Positions 1 through 6,677 of a stretch of DNA of 6,677 bases are shown one piece after another. Source of the DNA: Bacteroidales bacterium. GTDB lineage: Bacteria; Bacteroidota; Bacteroidia; Bacteroidales; VadinHA17. The notes beneath the pieces were generated by a model. The model ran no database searches. It was not told where the DNA came from and saw only the letters and a list, made by a program, of their open reading frames with translations. Location: the NCBI GenBank assembly GCA_003157055.1, contig PMIG01000105.1, positions 3,143-9,819 of the forward strand. The letters are read 5' to 3'. Each line of letters starts with the position of its first letter. Positions within the stretch are counted from its first letter, which is position 1. Position numbers and translations under genes: made by a program.

Positions 1-25
1 ATTATGATAAAAATCCATGCAATAT

Positions 26-56
26 AGATTATTTATTAATCTGCGCTTATCAGCGC
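26..56 (-). terminator. Pair of adjacent small hairpins after the CHAT gene, possible transcript end
   Basis: In the minus-strand transcript, GCGCT-GATA-AGCGC (56-43) forms a perfect 5-bp GC-rich stem with a tetraloop, about 50 nt after the CHAT stop. It is followed at once by AGATTA-ATAAA-TAATCT (42-26), a perfect 6-bp AT-only stem. A short run of five U follows only later (13-9). The place suits the end of the operon transcript, but the stems are short and the U-run is distant. Rho-dependent ending or continued transcription past the window cannot be excluded. Confidence 0.25.
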
Positions 57-105
57 GATCTGCGAGATAATAATTATGTCAACAAAATGAGTTGATTAAG
101 CCGGG

Positions 106-2946
106 TTATTCAGATGTGATCTCTCCGTTGCCGATCAGAATGAATGGTGCCCAGAACACCGGTTGTGGAAATTGTTTGATTACATCCCGCTGTGCAAGGG
201 TGAGTGCCTCCTGCACAGAGTGTTCCTTAAGATAACTATAGAAGTTTGCCATGAGCATAGCGGTCGGATAATCAGCTACAGACCACAAACTTACAATAAC
301 TGAAGCCGATCCTGCATAAAGAAAAGCTCTGCTTAATCCGGTCAGCTCATCGCCCTGGCTTATATTGCCGAGGCCGGTTTCGCATGCGCTCAGGGTAACC
401 AGCTTTGCATTCAGGTTCATCTCAAGAACTTCAAAAACATTTAACCTTCCATCATCTTCTTCAGACGGAGGAAAAAGAAGATATGAATAAAGAGGCTGAT
501 TGTAATTGTAACTGCCATGAGTCGCAAAATGAAGAAAATTATAATTTCCTGCATTCTTCCTTACAAAAGTTTCAGTGCTTTGCATACCAAAAGCAGATAT
601 ATTGTCAGGGAAAAGAGGAAGAATTTTCTTTAATTCAACTTCTGTGCCGGGAAGACCCACATTATTCCCTACAGAAATATCTGACAATGCTACACCCATA
701 AATTTTGAGCCGGTTTTTATCAGCTTGTCATAAGATAGTACATATACGGATGAAGAGGGTGAATATACCAAATTGTACTTTTGAACGAGATATTCACCTT
801 TGCTATTCATCAAAGCCTGATACGGAAGGAAATTAAGTGACTGGTTCGGTATTATAACAAGATTTGAATAAGATGTAATTTTATTTTCAACCGGGCCGAT
901 GAGCAGTCTGTAAAGCTCTGATAATCCAGATGAATATTCCGCTGTAAAATTATCCTGTATTGACCTTCTGGTTTTTTCTACAAGGCTTTTCAAATCCTGA
1001 TTGCTGATCTGAACTGTTTTGGAGATGATCTCTGAATGAGTTATTAACCATATTATAAGCTCATTGCTGCTTATCCAGTACTCCAGAGCAGCTGATTTAG
1101 GATCAAGTCTTGACTGAATATCCTGCAGGCTAACCGGTTTTGCTGCTATCATTTCTGCATATGATGGATTATTGAGCTTGATCTTTTGAATAAGATCATC
1201 GTATTCAGACTGGACTTCATTAAGTGCGTTCCTCACTTGTTTTACATCGACAGATCTTGACTTTTCCTGATTTGTACTTTCTGTGCTGCTTTTCTGAAGA
1301 AGCTTGTAAAGTTTCTGCATTTCAATCCTTTTCTCCTGCTCCTGTGAAACAAGATCTTCAGCAGATGCGCCTCTGAAATTTATTTTCTTATTGGAAAGGA
1401 TATCATAAAAGGCTCTTGCCCTGGCTTGTTCTGATATCTGGAATGCGTCGACTGGCAGGTTATTCTTCAGAAGAAGATTGATAAGTCTGTCATATACTTC
1501 TCTCTTGCTGTCAAAATATATGCTTTTAAATTCATCAATAGTCAGATTCCCTCTTATTTTTTCAATAACTGAGATTGAACTTTTGTATGACTCTATCGCT
1601 TTCATATCCTGGTTCTGGTCCTCATACATTCTGCCAAGGTGAAACCACGCCTGCCATACTGTCTCGGGATACTCCATTACCTGTCTGGCAGAATCAAGCA
1701 ACTGTTTTGCATTATTGAAATCACTTTTATCAACCAGCAGACTGCCTTTCAGCATTTGGGCGTTCGCAACACCCTGCAGGTTATGGGATTGATGGAACAT
1801 AGCAGATGACTGATCAAGCACGAGAATGGCGCTGTCCTGTTTCCCATCCTGGATAAAAATTTCCGCCAGACGAAGCAAGGATATCCCTGCTCCGGTGATT
1901 GAGCCTTCGGCCGTAAAAAATTTATTAGCACCGACGACATCTCCCAGCCTGAGATCAAGGGAAGCTTCAAGGCTTCCGGCTTTCATCGATATTGTATCTT
2001 TTGCCAGCCGGGCCTCTTTATAATATCTTTCAGCTCTTTTCATATCACCCAGATCGCGGTAAACATCACCCATCCCTATAGTAGCCCAGATTATCTGGCC
2101 CATAATCTTGAACTTCATGGCATCCTGCAAGGCCTTTTCCTGATATCTGAGAGCATCTTCATATTCTCCGAGGGATATTGACAGAGATGAAAGCATCTGG
2201 TTATGACGCGCAGTTCCCATATCAAGTTCATCAGCGATCTTTATTGACTGTTTTATAAAGTTCTGAGCAGTAATGATATCCCCGAGATCAGAAAAGACGC
2301 TTCCCAATGTAAGATAGGATTCCATTTCACCTTTTCTGTCGCCGGTCTGCTTAAAAATTGCCAGAGCTTTACCGATATAATCCTGTGAATTGCGGAGCCT
2401 GCCCATGACAGAATATAACTGGGCCAGAGTCAGATAGTTATCTGCAATCGTAAGCTTGTTGACATTCTTGAGGCTTTGTTCCATTCCCTCGCCGAGTACA
2501 AGTGACTTTTCGAGATACGATATAGCTGCCTGGTAAGAACCCAGGTAAATGAAGATTTTACCTTCATCCCTGCAATCTTCGATTCTCCCAAGCTGATTAT
2601 TATCAGCTGAATCAAGTTTCATCGCATTTCTGACATGCTGCAAAGCCAGGTTATAATTCCCCGTCATATCGTCGCAATCAGCAATCTTTCTGTGAACATC
2701 GGCCTCCATAGAAGGGTTTCTGTAAATTCCCAGCTTGCTGCTGGCATTTATCATAAGCTCATAATGCTTTGCCGCTTCAGGATAATTATACTCGTTAAAG
2801 TAGGTGTCTCCCAGATTTTGCTCCCGGGTTACCAGAATTGATGGAGTGGCGCAAGAAATAAATAGTACAGGTATATATATTAAAAAATGAAGTAATAAAG
2901 ACTTTGAGATTACCCTATTTTTTTCTTTACAGTCAATATGTTTCAT
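106..2946 (-). CDS. TPR-CHAT domain lipoprotein (caspase-like protease, clan CD)
   Basis: This 946-residue protein joins a long TPR array to a C-terminal CHAT (caspase HetF associated with TPRs) domain. The N-terminus has a basic region, a hydrophobic stretch (16-30) and L-F-I-S-C, making Cys32 a likely lipidation site. Phe at -3 is less usual. No other Met precedes Cys32, so Met1 is the start. About ten TPR-like helix pairs span residues 44-470, with clear units such as 46-70, 127-152, 168-199, 208-239, 286-315 and 432-462. Next come the family linker Y-D-R-L...A-F-x-x-S-E-Q-A-R-A-R (485-512) and a Lys/Glu/Gln-rich, coiled-coil-like stretch (530-590). The CHAT domain spans about 610-945. Its catalytic pair is intact: His810 in H-F-A-T-H-G and Cys855 in S-A-C-E-T-G-L-G, followed by G-L-S-R-A-F-L-Y-A-G (869-879 region) and S-L-W-S-V. 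It should be an active endopeptidase facing the periplasm or the surface. Substrate and trigger are unknown. It is last in the cluster. Confidence 0.93.
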   Translation of the reverse strand: MKHIDCKEKNRVISKSLLLHFLIYIPVLFISCATPSILVTREQNLGDTYFNEYNYPEAAKHYELMINASSKLGIYRNPSMEADVHRKIADCDDMTGNYNLALQHVRNAMKLDSADNNQLGRIEDCRDEGKIFIYLGSYQAAISYLEKSLVLGEGMEQSLKNVNKLTIADNYLTLAQLYSVMGRLRNSQDYIGKALAIFKQTGDRKGEMESYLTLGSVFSDLGDIITAQNFIKQSIKIADELDMGTARHNQMLSSLSISLGEYEDALRYQEKALQDAMKFKIMGQIIWATIGMGDVYRDLGDMKRAERYYKEARLAKDTISMKAGSLEASLDLRLGDVVGANKFFTAEGSITGAGISLLRLAEIFIQDGKQDSAILVLDQSSAMFHQSHNLQGVANAQMLKGSLLVDKSDFNNAKQLLDSARQVMEYPETVWQAWFHLGRMYEDQNQDMKAIESYKSSISVIEKIRGNLTIDEFKSIYFDSKREVYDRLINLLLKNNLPVDAFQISEQARARAFYDILSNKKINFRGASAEDLVSQEQEKRIEMQKLYKLLQKSSTESTNQEKSRSVDVKQVRNALNEVQSEYDDLIQKIKLNNPSYAEMIAAKPVSLQDIQSRLDPKSAALEYWISSNELIIWLITHSEIISKTVQISNQDLKSLVEKTRRSIQDNFTAEYSSGLSELYRLLIGPVENKITSYSNLVIIPNQSLNFLPYQALMNSKGEYLVQKYNLVYSPSSSVYVLSYDKLIKTGSKFMGVALSDISVGNNVGLPGTEVELKKILPLFPDNISAFGMQSTETFVRKNAGNYNFLHFATHGSYNYNQPLYSYLLFPPSEEDDGRLNVFEVLEMNLNAKLVTLSACETGLGNISQGDELTGLSRAFLYAGSASVIVSLWSVADYPTAMLMANFYSYLKEHSVQEALTLAQRDVIKQFPQPVFWAPFILIGNGEITSE

Positions 2947-2955
2947 AAAGAATAA

Positions 2956-3924
2956 TTAAAAGGTATAAAACACCTGCATAACATATAATGGGTCAGCAGA
3001 ATCGTTCTTTCCCATAATAGGCACCTGCACGGCTTCGGCAACTCTGAACCTCCTGATCTGAAAATACAATCCTGGCTGATAAGAAAATGCCCATGCCGGA
3101 TCCTTTATCACATTTACTGTATATTTTATAATACCTTTTTGATTGTACTTGTAATTCAGTTCATTTGCAAGAGCTATCCATTCATTAAGATGGATATTAA
3201 AATTTGCACCCATCATCAGGTAGTTACCATCCTTAAATTTAGTTTCACTCAGGTCATCCTGAGAGATTAATTTGGAACCCTGAAAATTTATTGCATAACT
3301 GGCCCAAAAGCTATAAGAATATGGATATTTGATCCTTCTGGCGGTAAGCTCTGTTCCAGTCGAGAAGGCGCCATCACCCACAGGAAGATTGAAATCGGTA
3401 AAACTTTTTATATTTGTATAATTCTTCTGTCCGGTGGGAAAAGTCAGCCATTGCCAGACTGTCAGGGAGATTTTGTCTTCTTTCTCGGGTACCAGCTGGT
3501 ATTTTAATGTAAGCTCACAATCTGAAAGACCTTTGCCTTTAAGGTTGCTTGATAATGAGATATTAGAATTCAATCCCGGCCAGCTAACCATGTATAATGC
3601 TCGAGTACTTTCGTTTTTAAGCGGAATCGAACAATCAACCTCAAATTTGTCAGTAATTCCATATCTCAGACTTATCTGGTATGAAAAGTCGGTATGCCAC
3701 GAGCTTAGCGAGTAATATTCTTTTTTTGAGGCTGAATTGAAATATTTGTCAAGTGCAAAATAACTTAAAGCTATACCTGCTCTTAAATAGCCCTTCCTTA
3801 ATGTAATAGGTTCTGTAACAATTGTTTGCTGCTTCAGGTCGGAAGGAACAATTAGCTTTTCAACCTGCCCGGTTGCTGCAAAATCCAAAGTAAGAAGCAG
3901 AAATATTAAGATAATTCCTTTCAT
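2956..3924 (-). CDS. Predicted outer-membrane beta-barrel protein (second of two paralogues)
   Basis: This 322-residue secreted protein is probably an outer-membrane barrel. Residues 1-19 form a signal peptide, with likely cleavage A-T-G before Gln20. The mature chain alternates polar and hydrophobic residues in many short strands. It ends in V-F-Y-T-F, a C-terminal Phe typical of substrates of the BAM machinery. Landmarks shared with the gene before it are L-R-K-G (42-45), Y-G-I-T-D (88-92), K-G-K-G-L-S-D (129-135) and F-P-T-G (162-165). Their order and spacing agree within a few residues, so the two genes look like a diverged tandem duplication. It differs in its sharper C-terminal aromatic signal and shorter loops. 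It lies 9 bp before the CHAT gene and must be co-transcribed with it unless a promoter is hidden inside the coding region. No substrate or pore specificity can be read from the sequence. Confidence 0.77.
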   Translation of the reverse strand: MKGIILIFLLLTLDFAATGQVEKLIVPSDLKQQTIVTEPITLRKGYLRAGIALSYFALDKYFNSASKKEYYSLSSWHTDFSYQISLRYGITDKFEVDCSIPLKNESTRALYMVSWPGLNSNISLSSNLKGKGLSDCELTLKYQLVPEKEDKISLTVWQWLTFPTGQKNYTNIKSFTDFNLPVGDGAFSTGTELTARRIKYPYSYSFWASYAINFQGSKLISQDDLSETKFKDGNYLMMGANFNIHLNEWIALANELNYKYNQKGIIKYTVNVIKDPAWAFSYQPGLYFQIRRFRVAEAVQVPIMGKNDSADPLYVMQVFYTF

Positions 3925-3935
3925 AACAAATAATA

Positions 3936-5003
3936 TTACTTAAAGAACGGGAACATATTTATGCTTGCAGTAATGAACAAATAAAAGGGGCCGTCCATAT
4001 TCTTGCCTGCCAGAGGAAACCCGGTAACTTCATAAATAGTGAGTGCAGGTGAAACCTGAATCTCACAACCCGGCTCCAGAACGAACAGATTTGTTTCAGG
4101 GTTTTTATATTTACTTCCATAATATTCAGTCCATCCGCCAGATGATTTCATAAAATCCGAGCTTAATTTTATATTAAACCAGCCAGTAGCCTGAAAATGC
4201 AATGCAGCATTAATTTCAAAAGAGCGACTTAAAAGATACTGATATGAATTATTACTGTATGTGAAAGTTTTATTCGCTGTCAGGGATTGATCCCACCTTA
4301 TATTTTGCCCTTCTTTGACCGGATCTTTGAAAGTAAAATCCGTTTCTAAAGAAATTTTTGAAAAAGTGAATTTTAAATCGGAGGATAAAAGATAAACAGG
4401 AACACCATACCCGTTCTTTTCGTTGAATTGATAATTGACCGTGAAAGTATTAGCAGCAGTTATATTCGTGACAGTATTTGTTGGTTGGGAAGTTTTATTA
4501 TCGGCTGTAGGCAGGTACATCCCACCACGTATCCCAAAATCAACCCATTTGAAATCTATTGGCAGTCTCAGGGTGCCATATAACAATAAATCTCCCATAC
4601 CTTTAATAGTAGAAAGAGTATTAACAGTAATATTATCGGAAAGGCTGTAGTATTCAGTGGTTACAGATCTTATCCCATGCTTGGAATAATAAGTTTCAGC
4701 TGTAAGTTCCAGAAAATCTGTAATTCCGTATTTAAGTTCCAGCAAGTAATAATGATACACAGATGCAGTACCTTCATCCTTCAATAAAATCAGATCGCCA
4801 TTCGAATCATAAGTACGTGATCTTACTGCAAATTTATACCCTGCATTTACCTCTAACTGCCCTTTATAAAGAGATAAAGGCCGTTGGTTATATGGCATGG
4901 TTAAAAGAGTAAACTCATCTCTGGGCTCGGAAGATTTCTGGCTGATTACCGGAAGACTCGATAAAATAAGCATCATGATCAGAAATGGAATTTTGTTTTT
5001 CAT
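3936..5003 (-). CDS. Predicted outer-membrane beta-barrel protein (first of two paralogues)
   Basis: This 355-residue secreted protein has no recognised specific function. A signal peptide covers residues 1-21 (M-K-N-K, then a hydrophobic core), with likely cleavage V-I-S before Gln22. Gln at +1 is common for signal peptidase I substrates in Bacteroidota. The mature part is a series of short alternating polar/hydrophobic stretches rich in Tyr, Phe and Thr, with turns rich in Asn, Gly, Asp and Ser, as expected for an outer-membrane barrel. The last strand (Y-L-F-I-T-A-S-I-N-M-F-P-F-F-K) is aromatic, though a Lys follows the final Phe. Landmarks are L-Y-K-G (45-48), Y-G-I-T-D (92-96), K-G-M-G-D (134-138) and L-P-T-A (164-167). 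These recur at nearly the same spacing in the next gene. The general look is that of the 'phenol MetA degradation'/transporter-like barrels. It may be a pore, an anchor or a partner of the neighbouring lipoproteins. The gap to the next gene is 11 bp. Confidence 0.75.
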   Translation of the reverse strand: MKNKIPFLIMMLILSSLPVISQKSSEPRDEFTLLTMPYNQRPLSLYKGQLEVNAGYKFAVRSRTYDSNGDLILLKDEGTASVYHYYLLELKYGITDFLELTAETYYSKHGIRSVTTEYYSLSDNITVNTLSTIKGMGDLLLYGTLRLPIDFKWVDFGIRGGMYLPTADNKTSQPTNTVTNITAANTFTVNYQFNEKNGYGVPVYLLSSDLKFTFSKISLETDFTFKDPVKEGQNIRWDQSLTANKTFTYSNNSYQYLLSRSFEINAALHFQATGWFNIKLSSDFMKSSGGWTEYYGSKYKNPETNLFVLEPGCEIQVSPALTIYEVTGFPLAGKNMDGPFYLFITASINMFPFFK

Positions 5004-5015
5004 ATACCTGAGGTT

Positions 5016-6035
5016 TTATTCGAGAGGCAGTGTATACTTAATAATTCCCGAGTTAAAGGTACCGAACCACATATTTCCATCTTTATCCTCACAGATACTG
5101 GCAAAATTATTTTCAGGGATTTCTCCAGGATAATTATATGTTTTATAGGAGTGCGAAACGACCCCATCGTATCTTATCAGTCCGTTTCTGGAAGTAGCAA
5201 ACCAGATATCACCTTTTTTATCTTCCTTGATATCCCAGACAATGGTGCTATCAGCCCCATCCATAAGCGAAATCTGATGTAATTGTGACCCTTCCAGGCA
5301 GGAAACCGTTTTCCCATAGTAAAATCCCATCCATAATCTCGCCTTGCTATCCACTAAAAGAGAAGTGATTTCATTGGATGGCAAACCGTCAGAAATGGTT
5401 AAATAGGGCACAGATGATGTTGAAAGCTGAGTCCCGCTATATTTATACAATCCATTATCAGTACCCAGCAAGATATTGCCATTCCCATCTTCTGCTATTG
5501 CATTAACATTAATTCCAGACATATAATGCTCAAATCCGGATCCTCCGAAATAATAATACCCCTGTCCTTCTGTTCCAATCCATATTGCCCCAGTTGATGC
5601 AATTTTAATGGTATTAATATTCATATAAGATACTGATGCATCTCTATAGTAATACCAGGCTCCGGCAGATGTCATGTAAGAAAGACCGTTCCCAGTTCCG
5701 ATCAAAACATCTCCGCTGGAAGTTGTCTCAATAGCAGTAGTATAATTGCTAAGAATGTTGCTGTTGGATAAATTATATGACTTCCAGACTCCATTTTGGT
5801 ACTCTGCTACTCCATTACCATAACATGTAACCCATAGATTATTAGTTCCATCCTTTGTAATGCCATATACAGAATTGCCTGGTAATGATGAATTCTCTGC
5901 GTTATAAGAATACCATTTTCCCGCAGATTCCGGATCAAGAAGGTTATATTCAGTCTTTTTGCATCCGGAAATGCAAAAAAGGAATAACAACCCTGGAATT
6001 AATGAGATGTACTTTGCCATTTTTATGTTTTTCAT
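5016..6035 (-). CDS. Lipoprotein with a single seven-bladed Reg_prop-type beta-propeller
   Basis: This is an exported, lipid-anchored beta-propeller of 339 residues, likely in the outer membrane. Residues 1-24 form a lipoprotein signal ending in I-S-G-C, with Cys25 as the lipidated residue. Seven repeats follow, at about 55-80, 98-121, 138-163, 177-200, 221-247, 265-290 and 310-334. Each follows the pattern I-x-x-D-x-x-G-x-(I/L)-W-x-G-T-x-x-G-(L/I)-x-x-Y, which is the two-component-regulator propeller (Reg_prop) repeat. Residues 40-54 (K-W-Y-S-Y-N) resemble the outer strand after blade 1 (V-W-K-S-Y-N, 83-88). This suggests the N-terminus closes the ring by completing blade 7. There is no Y_Y_Y, kinase or DNA-binding domain, so it is not a hybrid sensor. 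Blades 1 and 5 are the least regular. Met1 and Met6 could both serve as start; Met6 has an A-rich stretch before it. The protein is first in the cluster, 12 bp before the next gene. Its ligand is unknown; sensing or protein binding is inference. Confidence 0.85.
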   Translation of the reverse strand: MKNIKMAKYISLIPGLLFLFCISGCKKTEYNLLDPESAGKWYSYNAENSSLPGNSVYGITKDGTNNLWVTCYGNGVAEYQNGVWKSYNLSNSNILSNYTTAIETTSSGDVLIGTGNGLSYMTSAGAWYYYRDASVSYMNINTIKIASTGAIWIGTEGQGYYYFGGSGFEHYMSGINVNAIAEDGNGNILLGTDNGLYKYSGTQLSTSSVPYLTISDGLPSNEITSLLVDSKARLWMGFYYGKTVSCLEGSQLHQISLMDGADSTIVWDIKEDKKGDIWFATSRNGLIRYDGVVSHSYKTYNYPGEIPENNFASICEDKDGNMWFGTFNSGIIKYTLPLE

Positions 6036-6138
6036 GCCTGTTATTGTTAATTATTTTACAAATTCAGAGACAGAAAAAATGACTGATTTTTATTTATTAG
6101 TAATATCTGGAATATCTAAATAAAAGTACTCAGTATTT

Positions 6139-6166
6139 GGCATTCAACAAAATTATATTAAATGCC
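6139..6166 (-). promoter_or_regulatory. Candidate Bacteroidota promoter -7 box inside an inverted repeat
   Basis: On the minus strand, TAATTTTG at 6155-6148 matches the Bacteroidota -7 consensus TAnnTTTG exactly. It sits in a 10-bp spacer between GGCATTTAA (6166-6158) and TTGAATGCC (6147-6139). These arms are complementary at eight of nine positions, with a G-T pair at the ninth. I see no TTTG at the expected -33 distance, which weakens the promoter call. If used, it would give a leader of roughly 100 nt before the propeller gene and would drive the four-gene cluster. The dyad could be an operator for a dimeric regulator, or a hairpin. Confidence 0.35.
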
Positions 6167-6194
6167 TGAAATTAAATTATAATATCAGCACCAT

Positions 6195-6219
6195 TCACGG
6201 TTCATAATCATCACCGTAA
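6195..6219 (-). terminator. Weak hairpin downstream of the permease gene
   Basis: Arms at 6213-6219 and 6195-6201 can form seven pairs in the minus-strand transcript (one of them G-U) around an 11-nt loop, about 18 nt after the permease stop codon. No U-run follows the stem. A run of nine T on the coding strand (6236-6228) comes before it, directly after the stop codon. This is therefore not a standard intrinsic terminator, and it may only be a 3'-end stabilising structure or chance. Confidence 0.2.
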
Positions 6220-6236
6220 TTTAAGCCAAAAAAAAA

Positions 6237-6677
6237 TTATTTAACAGTGTCATCATCTGTCATCTGATCCCGCGGCGTTGAATTAGTTTTTCTCCAGATA
6301 TAGAAAACCGGTATTCCGAGAAGTACGATAACAAGCCCGGGGAAAGTATAATCCGGCTTATAGATCAGGAGAATAATCATGATTGCAGTAGTTGTCAGAA
6401 TATATATAGCCGGAATTACGGGATATCCGAATGCTTTATAAGGACGCGGAACATCCGGCTGTTTTTTACGAAGAATGAAGATCGCCAGTATTGTAAGAGT
6501 AAAGAAAATAAGTACAGCGAAGATCACATAATCAAGGAGGTTGCCATACGTGCCGGACAAGCAAAGCAATACTGACCATATACCCTGAATGACAATTGCA
6601 AAGCCAGGAACTCCGAACTTATTGATACTAGCTACTTTCTTAAAGAAGAGACCATCTTTTGCCATGGCATAATAGAC
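6237..6677 (-). CDS. APC-family amino acid permease, C-terminal part (5' end outside the window)
   Basis: This is an integral inner-membrane transporter that probably moves amino acids by proton symport or exchange. Only the last 146 codons are visible. The reading frame stays open to the window edge (V-Y-Y-A precedes the first visible Met), so that Met is internal and the real start lies outside. The fragment begins with the VYYAMAKDGLFF segment typical of APC/LAT permeases. It then has four hydrophobic segments at about residues 22-41, 46-69, 87-106 and 111-128 of the fragment. Between the second and third is the family loop R-K-K-Q-P-D-V-P-R-P-Y-K-A-F-G-Y-P, found in YfnA- and SteT-like proteins. 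A short polar tail with three Asp residues ends the protein. Substrate cannot be told from this part. It lies 201 bp upstream of the next gene, behind a candidate promoter, so it is probably a separate transcription unit. Confidence 0.93.
   Translation of the reverse strand, partial: VYYAMAKDGLFFKKVASINKFGVPGFAIVIQGIWSVLLCLSGTYGNLLDYVIFAVLIFFTLTILAIFILRKKQPDVPRPYKAFGYPVIPAIYILTTTAIMIILLIYKPDYTFPGLVIVLLGIPVFYIWRKTNSTPRDQMTDDDTVK

Noticed and set aside
405..701. Plus-strand open frame of 98 codons inside the CHAT gene
   Set aside because: It lies wholly antisense to the conserved catalytic region of the CHAT domain, and its low-complexity His/Glu/Cys-rich translation shows no recognisable domain. 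It is a shadow of the real gene.
3434..3715. Plus-strand open frame of 93 codons inside the second barrel gene
   Set aside because: It overlaps a well-supported minus-strand gene with a signal peptide and barrel pattern, and it shows no start context or family features of its own.
2956..5003. SusC/SusD-type uptake pair
   Set aside because: Both proteins are far too short for SusC, lack a plug domain and TonB-box region, and neither has SusD lipoprotein features.
106..6035. Type III-E CRISPR-like (Csx29) or gasdermin defence locus because of the TPR-CHAT protein
   Set aside because: There is no repeat-spacer array, Cas protein, gasdermin-like small gene or other cytoplasmic partner in the window. 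The CHAT protein carries an export signal, and all its cluster partners are envelope proteins.
5016..6035. Hybrid two-component sensor
   Set aside because: The protein stops right after the seventh propeller repeat. No Y_Y_Y, histidine kinase, receiver or AraC-type domain is present in it or its neighbours.
6228..6239. Run of nine T on the coding strand right after the permease stop, as an intrinsic terminator
   Set aside because: I could find no convincing stem directly before it in the end of the coding region. A U-run without a hairpin is not enough.

Overview
The window reads as part of a chromosome from a member of the Bacteroidota. The supporting signs are AT-rich sequence, no clear Shine-Dalgarno sites before the starts, Bacteroidota-type lipoprotein and Gln+1 signal peptides, a candidate TAnnTTTG promoter box, and outer-membrane barrel and Reg_prop propeller families that are common in this phylum. 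I cannot assign a genus. All supported genes lie on the minus strand, so the transcription order runs from high to low coordinates.

From right to left: (1) 6677-6237 is the C-terminal part of an APC-family amino acid permease, cut by the window edge. (2) 6236-6036 is a 201-bp intergenic region. It holds a weak hairpin after the permease and a candidate promoter whose -7 box lies exactly between two 9-bp inverted arms. (3) 6035-106 is a compact four-gene cluster with gaps of 12, 11 and 9 bp: a lipoprotein made of one seven-bladed Reg_prop-type beta-propeller; two related secreted proteins that look like outer-membrane beta-barrels; and a 946-residue TPR-CHAT protein that carries its own lipoprotein signal and an intact His/Cys catalytic pair. 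(4) 105-1 is a short 3' flank with two adjacent small hairpins that may end the transcript.

Every product of the four-gene cluster carries an export signal, so the cluster encodes an envelope module. It contains a propeller (possible sensor or scaffold), two barrels (possible pores or anchors) and a caspase-like CHAT protease with a long TPR array (possible effector). CHAT proteases are best known as cytoplasmic enzymes in bacterial immunity, for example Csx29 with the type III-E CRISPR effector and the activators of bacterial gasdermins. A lipid-anchored, exported version linked to two paralogous barrels is the most interesting feature here. The grouping, gene order and export signals are seen in the sequence; a shared function is inference. 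No tRNA, rRNA, CRISPR array, insertion sequence or phage gene was found.
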